From Candidatus Wildermuthbacteria bacterium (lineage in GTDB: Bacteria > Patescibacteriota > Minisyncoccia > Minisyncoccales > UBA10102): 36,902 bases of DNA. Below, one piece after another: positions 25,109 through 31,751 of this stretch (position 1 is its first letter; every line of letters begins with the position of its first letter). Both the position numbers and the translations under genes were made by a program. The notes beneath the pieces were generated by a model that had not been told where the DNA came from, made no database searches, and was given only the letters and a program-made list of their open reading frames with translations. Location: the NCBI GenBank assembly GCA_016181405.1, contig JACOZJ010000002.1, positions 202,608-239,509 of the forward strand, in the 5' to 3' direction.

Positions 25109-26104
25109 CTAACAGGGAGCGAGTTTTGTGATGTTTCCATCCGCCACTTCTACACACACGCGTGCAATCGCTGCGTTTAGTAGAAGGGATATATTGTAAA
25201 GGGCCTCCTTGGGTTCCTGTCTGGCCTCCATGATTGTGATGGCATCCCCACGAGAGAGGAGTCGTCCGGACTTTGTCTCGAAGTGTGCCCTCCACTTTTC
25301 TCGATCTGCGACGGGCGCAAATATAACAGCTTCGTCAATTCTTCCACTTGCCGCTAGGAAGTAGATCGCAGCGATTCTTTCCACCACCAGCTTGGGGTTT
25401 GTGGGTATGCTGTTAAAAGTGAGAAGGGTTCTCTCATCGTAACGGTAGCCGGAGAATGGAATGATCTTCGGCGGTTCGGGGTAGTAGATACGCCAGGGTT
25501 CAAGCCCTGATTTGGAGAGGCCGAATCCGTTTAGTGAGTCGTCTTCCGTGCGCCGGTCCACAAGGCGGACAGCGTTTCCGGTGTCCAGATCGTATACATC
25601 GTCGTAAAATACGGCGGACCCGGGGTACGGGCGCCGCGCTGCGCTGAAGCTTCTGATCTCTACGCCCTTCTTGAATGCGTTGGGGTAACGTTCTCGAAGC
25701 AGTTTTGCTTGCCGAACGAGCGTTTCAGAGGAGATAGTAAGCTTGAGCGCTTCGTCTATACGGCCGCTGCTGGCGAGAAGGATGAAGGAGGCGGCGATTT
25801 GACCGCCATCTGTCATTTCTTCCGGCTTCCCCGGCTTGGTGTAAATGCCGAGCGTAATTTCATTGCCCGGAATAGGCGCTGCGCCAAATTGAGGGACGGG
25901 TGTGGGCCCGGGTGTTACTATTACCACTGGCACCGGTGAGACTTGACCGGAAGTCTGCCCTTGGCTTGGGGTGGAAGGAAGCGAAGCCGGGGGTGCGCCG
26001 GGCTTGATGATTGCGATAGTCACCAGTACGGTTGCAACCACGATTGCCAAGACGGTAACTCCGCCTACCAAGAAGGCATTTCGAGTCGTTTTGTTCTGTA
26101 GCAT
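25109..26104 (-). CDS. single-TM protein with two putative NTF2-like domains (VirB8/TcpC-like by architecture)
   Basis: TM AFLVGGVTVLAIVVATVLVTIAII; VVIVTPGPTPVPQFGAAPIPGNEITLGIYTKPGKPEEMTDGGQIAASFILLASSGRIDEALKL; second unit ERIAAIYFLAASGRIDEAVIFAPV; start MLQNKTTRN with SD aaggaaggggg. Confidence 0.78.
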   Translation of the reverse strand: MLQNKTTRNAFLVGGVTVLAIVVATVLVTIAIIKPGAPPASLPSTPSQGQTSGQVSPVPVVIVTPGPTPVPQFGAAPIPGNEITLGIYTKPGKPEEMTDGGQIAASFILLASSGRIDEALKLTISSETLVRQAKLLRERYPNAFKKGVEIRSFSAARRPYPGSAVFYDDVYDLDTGNAVRLVDRRTEDDSLNGFGLSKSGLEPWRIYYPEPPKIIPFSGYRYDERTLLTFNSIPTNPKLVVERIAAIYFLAASGRIDEAVIFAPVADREKWRAHFETKSGRLLSRGDAITIMEARQEPKEALYNISLLLNAAIARVCVEVADGNITKLAPC

Positions 26105-26178
26105 CGGAGACCCCCTTCCTTTAATTCCGCATTCAGAGAGTGGGCGCAACGCAAATGTAGGTTCTGGGAACTATCGTG

Positions 26179-26207
26179 ATTCTGCCAGAGTTTTCTGAAA
26201 TTGTCAA
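26179..26207 (-). promoter_or_regulatory. promoter TTGACA-17-CAGAAT for 26104 gene
   Basis: Minus-strand ttgaca (26207-26202), 17-nt spacer, cagaat (26184-26179). Confidence 0.6.
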
Positions 26208-26254
26208 ATTGAAAACAAAGGTTTGTGCCTTAGGCGCCGCATAAGATGTTATCC

Positions 26255-26686
26255 TTAAAATTCGTACCAGCGGCCAAAAATGCTTATGTTAAATTCAAAA
26301 ATGCCCAGGAGAAAATTGAGAAACAGCCAGGAGAAAAGTAGAATGAGTACTCCCTTGATTACCGCTGCCCAGATGCTTCGTACTTTGGCGAGAACTTCCG
26401 GGCCGCCAAACTGAAAGAAAAAGATGGCTCCTGTGGCAACCACGAGTATAACAATAATGAGCGGTGTGAGCTTCCAGAGCACGAAGGTGAGTAGGGTTTG
26501 CAGGAGTAAGAAGAGATGTTGAGACCCGCATGGATTGGTTTCGTTCCAAGGGGTTTCGGGGTTATCCCGATCTACCCCACAAGGCACCAGGCCATAGGGC
26601 GTTTGGGCATCAGCTAAAGATGGTATTGCCGCGATAAGAAGAATTCCGACTGCAAAGAAAAGAAACAGAAGAGATAAACGAGTCAT
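26255..26686 (-). CDS. VirB2/TrbC-like small membrane protein
   Basis: Signal peptide LLFLFFAVGILLIAAIPSLADAQ, C..DRDNPETPWNETNPC, TM LTPLIIVILVVATGAIFFFQFGGPEVLAKVRSIWAAVIKGVLILLFSWLFLNFLLG. Confidence 0.75.
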   Translation of the reverse strand: MTRLSLLFLFFAVGILLIAAIPSLADAQTPYGLVPCGVDRDNPETPWNETNPCGSQHLFLLLQTLLTFVLWKLTPLIIVILVVATGAIFFFQFGGPEVLAKVRSIWAAVIKGVLILLFSWLFLNFLLGIFEFNISIFGRWYEF

Positions 26687-26693
26687 TGCTTTA

Positions 26694-27545
26694 TTATAGA
26701 GTGTTTGTGAGGTTTATCCAATCTTGGATTGAGAGAGTTTCTGCTCGCCGGGCAGGCTGCACGGTATTTTGTAAAAGCCATTGTTCTGCTTTTGCGCGGG
26801 GGAGGGCAAGTTCTTTTGACAAATTATTCACAAGTTGCTTTCTGGGCTGCTTAAATCCCGCTTTTACCACTGTGAAAAACTTGGGGAAATCTATGGAATA
26901 AGGCTGGGGGAAAGGTGTGATTTTCAGAATGGCAGCATCTACTTTTGGCTTGGGCCAGAATGCCGTTTTTTTGATATAGGAAATGATTTCTGGCGTTGCG
27001 TACACTTGTACTGATGCAGCAAGAATACTCATTTTTGGCGGTTTTGCGCAAATGCGCTGGGCTACTTCTTTCTGCACAATAAGCGTTAGCGATTCAGGCT
27101 GCTGGTCACTTTCCAGAAACTTCCTTATAGCCGGCGCGGTTATGTAGTAGGGTAGGTTGGCAACGACTTTGTATGCTTTTGGAATTTGAAACTTGGGATT
27201 TCCTTGAGTTTTGAGCCTTGAGTCTTGAATATTTGCTTTCAGGGCGTCCCCGTGGATTATCTCTATATTCTTGAATCCAGAGAGAGTTTCTCTGAGTATC
27301 TCTACCATTTTTTTGTCTTTTTCAACAGCGATAACTTTTCTTGCCGCCAGAGCGAGCTCTTGGGTTAAAGTGCCAATTCCGGGCCCAATTTCTAAAATGG
27401 TGTCGTTGGACTGGATAGCAGAGGTGGCCACAAGTTTCTTGACGGTCCCCCGGTTAATTAGAAAGTTCTGGCCGAACCCTTTGCTGGGCCGGATGCCGTG
27501 TTTTAAGAGTATTTCTTTAACAAGACGAAGAGAAGTAAGGTTCAT
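26694..27545 (-). CDS. rsmA: 16S rRNA (adenine1518/1519-N6)-dimethyltransferase
   Basis: SKGFGQNFLINRGTVKKLV, ILEIGPGIGTLTQELALAARKVIAVEKD, VVANLPYYITAPAIRKFLE. Confidence 0.95.
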   Translation of the reverse strand: MNLTSLRLVKEILLKHGIRPSKGFGQNFLINRGTVKKLVATSAIQSNDTILEIGPGIGTLTQELALAARKVIAVEKDKKMVEILRETLSGFKNIEIIHGDALKANIQDSRLKTQGNPKFQIPKAYKVVANLPYYITAPAIRKFLESDQQPESLTLIVQKEVAQRICAKPPKMSILAASVQVYATPEIISYIKKTAFWPKPKVDAAILKITPFPQPYSIDFPKFFTVVKAGFKQPRKQLVNNLSKELALPRAKAEQWLLQNTVQPARRAETLSIQDWINLTNTL

Positions 27546-27600
27546 AGGATTATTGTACGCCTTTTACGTGCGTGTGCCAGGCACAATTCTGCGCCTGGCT

Positions 27601-27630
27601 ACAAGGCGCCGTCTGGCGCCTTGTGGATAA
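27601..27630. promoter_or_regulatory. 24-bp perfect hairpin abutting a DnaA box
   Basis: acaaggcgcc-gtct-ggcgccttgt (27601-27624) overlapping tgtggataa (27622-27630). Confidence 0.5.
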
Positions 27631-27635
27631 CAACC

Positions 27636-27664
27636 TTGACCTGGAGGCAGAGAAGAGCTATAAA
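27636..27664 (+). promoter_or_regulatory. promoter TTGACC-17-TATAAA
   Basis: ttgacc 27636-27641, 17-nt spacer, tataaa 27659-27664; ATG at 27676. Confidence 0.65.
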
Positions 27665-27675
27665 AGATACAGTCT

Positions 27676-28734
27676 ATGAGGAAACGGGACGACGAAATCT
27701 CGAGTCAGCGTAGAGCACGAACACCTCTTTTGTACGTAGCTCTGGGAGCTATTTTTTTGTTGGCTGTAACTGGAATAAGCTTAAAAGCGCTAGCGAGTAC
27801 CCCTGGGGTTCAAGTAAATATGTTGCTTTTGGCACAGACTTCTCAGGGAGGAAACGGGCAGCTTCCCTTACAAGTTCGGCCGGCTTCTGTCGTAGCATTT
27901 GAAGCTCCAGAACTCGTTTTGCTCGACAAAACGAGCGTGAGGGCCATAACTCCTCCCCAGAACCTAAGCGCGAGTGTGCTGGGAGCTCTTATTGGCGACT
28001 CTTCGACCGATTCAGGAAGCAGCCGGGAGGTTCAACATTATGTGGTAGAAAAAGGCGATACAATTGCTTCTTTGGCAGAGCGCTTTGGCATTTCAGCCGA
28101 CACAATTATATGGGCAAACAATTTAAACTCCTCTTCCCAGCTCACTCCGGAAGAGGAGTTGCTCATCTTACCTACCTCGGGAGCCCTGCACTTGGTGCGG
28201 CCGGGTGATACTCTAAGCGAGATTGCTGTGTGGTATAAGGGCGATATAGATGAGATTCTGTACTTTAACGAAATAACTGACGCAAAAGATATTTTCGTGG
28301 GAGATCTTCTCATTATTCCGGGAGGAATCAAGCCTGCGCAACTTCCTGCGGGCCGGCTTACGCAATTGGCAGGAGGGTACTTTATGATGCCAGTGCCGCG
28401 CTCTTATAAGATTACGCAGGGATTGCATCCGTTTAACGCAATTGACTTTGCAAATGGTTCTTGTGGAGGACCGGCGTATGCGGCGGCTGGCGGACTTGTG
28501 CAGAGAGTGGGGTACGACGGCGTAGCCGGCAATTATGTGCGGATTATGCACGACAACGGCGTGGTTACGCTCTACGGCCATCTTTCAGGGCAAACCGTGA
28601 GCTCGGGAGAAAGAGTCGGACGAGGCCAGATTGTAGGTTACATTGGCTATTCAGGATATACGATCCCCTCGGGACCACGCGGCTGCCATCTTCACTTTGA
28701 AGTTCGTGGCGCAACCAACCCATTTCTAAAATAG
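27676..28734 (+). CDS. LysM-domain M23 family metallopeptidase
   Basis: HYVVEKGDTIASLAERFGISADTIIWANNL and HLVRPGDTLSEIAVWYKGDIDEILYFNEI (LysM), GNYVRIMHDNGVVTLYGHLS...GYIGYSGYTIPSGPRGCHLHFEVR (M23). Confidence 0.93.
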   Translation: MRKRDDEISSQRRARTPLLYVALGAIFLLAVTGISLKALASTPGVQVNMLLLAQTSQGGNGQLPLQVRPASVVAFEAPELVLLDKTSVRAITPPQNLSASVLGALIGDSSTDSGSSREVQHYVVEKGDTIASLAERFGISADTIIWANNLNSSSQLTPEEELLILPTSGALHLVRPGDTLSEIAVWYKGDIDEILYFNEITDAKDIFVGDLLIIPGGIKPAQLPAGRLTQLAGGYFMMPVPRSYKITQGLHPFNAIDFANGSCGGPAYAAAGGLVQRVGYDGVAGNYVRIMHDNGVVTLYGHLSGQTVSSGERVGRGQIVGYIGYSGYTIPSGPRGCHLHFEVRGATNPFLK

Positions 28735-28739
28735 AGAAA

Positions 28740-29111
28740 CTATTTGCACTTGCCACAGAGGCGGGCTTCTGGAGAGATTTCAAGACGCTCTGGAGCAATA
28801 GGGCTGCCGCAGTTCTCGCATATGCCATATTCCCCTTTTGCGATGCGCTCAAGCGCATCGTTTACGTCTTTTAACTGATTTTCAAAATTAAATTCCAGAT
28901 GAAGTTTCGTGGAATATTCTTCCACTTCATCTGCGGCTTCCTCCAGATTGCCCTCCGGCACGCGAGGATATTTAGTGTCCCAGTCACCCTTTACATTGGG
29001 ATCTTTCGTGGCAAACGAACTAAGTTGAGCCTCTAATTGCCCTTTCTTTTTCTGAAGTTGCGTTTTGTACTCCGCAAGGGTTTCCGGGGTGATTTTGTTG
29101 TTGTTTTGCAT
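28740..29111 (-). CDS. DksA/TraR C4-type zinc finger protein
   Basis: ALERIAKGEYGICENCGSPIAPERLEISPEARLCGKCK. Confidence 0.9.
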   Translation of the reverse strand: MQNNNKITPETLAEYKTQLQKKKGQLEAQLSSFATKDPNVKGDWDTKYPRVPEGNLEEAADEVEEYSTKLHLEFNFENQLKDVNDALERIAKGEYGICENCGSPIAPERLEISPEARLCGKCK

Positions 29112-29115
29112 ATAG

Positions 29116-31686
29116 TTATTTCTGGGTTAGGTGCTCAAAGGGAGTTTGGGGTTCGGGGAGGAAGAAAAACTCCTTTTTAAGTTGTAAAATTCTTGTTGCC
29201 GAATCCTCAATGTTTTTCTTCAAAGAGGAGTCCTGCTCCACGAGGCGAGATAGAGTTTTGTGCGCTTCTTTTGCGTAGGAGTCTTGCGAGAACATTATCA
29301 TATTTACTCCGGCCTTCAAAGGAGATACAGCTATGGTTTCCAGGCTGTAATTGTCGAGAAGCGATGGCTGGTTTAAATCATCAGTGAGAATAATCCCTTC
29401 AAAACCGAGGTCGGAACGAATAAGCCCTATCCCCTTTGGAGAAAACGAAAATGGGCGCTCAGAATCTAAACTTGCGTAGATTACGTTGGACAGCAAGAGA
29501 AATTCCGGTTCGGCGGGCAGAGCGAATACGAAAGGGGAAATATCGGGGAAATCCTGTACAGCAGCGAGTTTGAGTTCTGGGTTAAAAGCAATGGTTCCAT
29601 ATCCCGGGAAGTGTTTCACGGTGGAAAGAATGCCGCCTTCCTTCTGGCCTTGAAGGAGAGCTTTGGCAAGTTGGCCTGCTTCAAGCCTGCCTGATTGGAA
29701 CGTGCGGGCAAAAAGAAAATCGTGAGGTTCTGTGCTGTCGAGCACGGGGGAAAGGTTTACGTTGACTCCAAGGGATTTCAGCTCCTCTGCGCGCAATTGT
29801 CCCACCTCATATGCTTGTTTCTGGTCTTGAATTGTGGACTGGGCAGTTTTCTCTTTTCCAAACGCGATGCGAGAAATAGCGCCGCCCTCTTGGTCTACCG
29901 CAATAAACAGAGGCAGAGAAGAATATTCGAGTGAGAGACGCTGAAGGTCGGAAACGAGTTGCTGCAGCTGCTCTATACTCTGAATATTCTTAGATAAAAG
30001 GAGAACGCCCCCTGGCTGGAGACGTCTCATGGTATCTTCAAGTTCCCGGGTCAAGGTTGCGTCTGGGAATCCTATCATGAAGATTTGTCCCAAAGCCTGT
30101 TCGAGAGAAAGAGGAGGGGAAGGATTGAGAAGATCAGAATCTTGGAGAGCCGCGAGCGTTCTTGATTCGAATGTACTCGGAGAAATGGTTTGGAGCGCTT
30201 CGATGGCAGCTGCTGTCGCTTCAAACGAGGACGCAAAGATGACGTACTTGTCCACAAGAGCATATACGATTCCGTGATCCTGGAGAGAAAAGGTCTGGAA
30301 GCGGATGTCTACTCCATGCCGGGCTCTTGTGCGCCACAAGGTTGTGTATGCTGGACCCTTGGCGTCCCAGAAAGACATGACAGGAGCCAAATCTTGTTCC
30401 ATTCGGTTTTCCCATTGCGCAAGTGCCGTTTGGGCTTCTTGCGGTGAGGAAGTTTCCATAATCATCCCAAAACGATTCCCCCGCTCATACGAATAAAGGA
30501 AGAAGAATGTGTTTGCAGAAAAGTGAGAGGCAACGTTTTCTGGCGGGGTAACGCCGAACAGGTTGAAGAATGTCTTGCTAGTGGTTACAAGTTCGTTGCT
30601 TTCTCGTTGACGGAAAAGGATTTGGGTAAATGCGGGTTGCTGTTCTGTCTGCAAAAATTGTGCAAGAAGAGCCGCGAGGTCACTACCTTCAGTAAATTGC
30701 AGAGTTGCAGTATGTGCAGGGTTAATTGCATCTTGTATTTGATTCGCAGGGGTTTGGGGCGAGGGTTCAGGCTCCGGTGTTGGCGTAGAAAGTGTGGGTT
30801 CGGGTGATGCTGTGGGAGTAGAGGTAGGAGGAGCAGGAGGAGGTGTCGGCTCCTGGCGAAGGAATTGAGAAATGAATGGGATTTCAGGAAATTGGAAAGA
30901 ATCTGCCGGGCCGCGGAAAAAGAAAAACCAGGAAGCGAAAAATACTACGTTTAGAGCAACGAACGCAAAGAAAATCACGACGAGCAGGCGTATAAATACT
31001 TTCTTTCCTGAAGAAGGAGGCGAGGGAAGGTTACGAATACGCTGTTCTTCGCCGGGAGGGAGAATAGAGTCGCGAATATTTTCAAACTCTTTTTTCCTTT
31101 GTGCTTCTTCTTGTTGTCTAGTTGTGAGAGCGGCAGTTCGGATTTTCCGGATTGCTTCTTGCTCCTTTTCTGTTTCTTTGTTTGTTTTGAGCGCTGAAAT
31201 GCGCTGCTGTTCTAGTTTTGCCTCTTCTTCTCTGACCCGAGCTATATCTTTCTCCATGCCGCGGACTTCCCCGCGCTCCAGATACACGCGTTTCTGCTCT
31301 GGACGGAAAGGTTGAGATTGCTGCCTACCTACCGGTCTGTCTGCCGATGGGGGAGACTCATTGTTTTCTTGCTGCGGAGGTCCGCCAGCCCGTTCCGCCT
31401 GCGGGGAAACAGGAGGCTGCGGGGGTCTATCCAGACTTTCGCCTCGATTCAGAGGAGTGGGCGGCTGGACGGGCTGAGGAGGTATGCGTAATGGCTGTGC
31501 AGATTCGTTGATTGGATTAGGCCTGCTTATGGGTGAGGCAGGCTCGTCTCGGCCGATGGAAGACGAAACAGGTTCAGAGGGAATATTGGGGGGAGGAGTT
31601 CCTCCTCGGCCAGCTTCGATGTGGGGTGAGTTTGGTGGAATAGGTCCGTCTAGCGGCGAGGCAGGTTGTTTACGAGGTTCATCCAT
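29116..31686 (-). CDS. TM-anchored protein: Pro-rich/coiled-coil N-terminus, TM, DUF3352-like middle, GH3 (NagZ-like) C-terminus
   Basis: TM VFIRLLVVIFFAFVALNVVFFASWFFFF; GH3 motifs GQIFMIGFPD, LPLFIAVDQEGGAISRI, STVKHFPGYGT, EGIILTDDLNQ, AGVNMIMFSQD. Confidence 0.85.
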   Translation of the reverse strand: MDEPRKQPASPLDGPIPPNSPHIEAGRGGTPPPNIPSEPVSSSIGRDEPASPISRPNPINESAQPLRIPPQPVQPPTPLNRGESLDRPPQPPVSPQAERAGGPPQQENNESPPSADRPVGRQQSQPFRPEQKRVYLERGEVRGMEKDIARVREEEAKLEQQRISALKTNKETEKEQEAIRKIRTAALTTRQQEEAQRKKEFENIRDSILPPGEEQRIRNLPSPPSSGKKVFIRLLVVIFFAFVALNVVFFASWFFFFRGPADSFQFPEIPFISQFLRQEPTPPPAPPTSTPTASPEPTLSTPTPEPEPSPQTPANQIQDAINPAHTATLQFTEGSDLAALLAQFLQTEQQPAFTQILFRQRESNELVTTSKTFFNLFGVTPPENVASHFSANTFFFLYSYERGNRFGMIMETSSPQEAQTALAQWENRMEQDLAPVMSFWDAKGPAYTTLWRTRARHGVDIRFQTFSLQDHGIVYALVDKYVIFASSFEATAAAIEALQTISPSTFESRTLAALQDSDLLNPSPPLSLEQALGQIFMIGFPDATLTRELEDTMRRLQPGGVLLLSKNIQSIEQLQQLVSDLQRLSLEYSSLPLFIAVDQEGGAISRIAFGKEKTAQSTIQDQKQAYEVGQLRAEELKSLGVNVNLSPVLDSTEPHDFLFARTFQSGRLEAGQLAKALLQGQKEGGILSTVKHFPGYGTIAFNPELKLAAVQDFPDISPFVFALPAEPEFLLLSNVIYASLDSERPFSFSPKGIGLIRSDLGFEGIILTDDLNQPSLLDNYSLETIAVSPLKAGVNMIMFSQDSYAKEAHKTLSRLVEQDSSLKKNIEDSATRILQLKKEFFFLPEPQTPFEHLTQK

Positions 31687-31751
31687 TCCTCTATATTCTC
31701 ACTTCTTGAAAATATTTGCTAGCCTCGCAAGAGCTTCATCCTGTGGAAAAC

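Noticed and set aside
30872-31315. 147-aa plus-strand ORF
   Set aside because: Antisense to the charged coiled-coil segment of the GH3 fusion protein.
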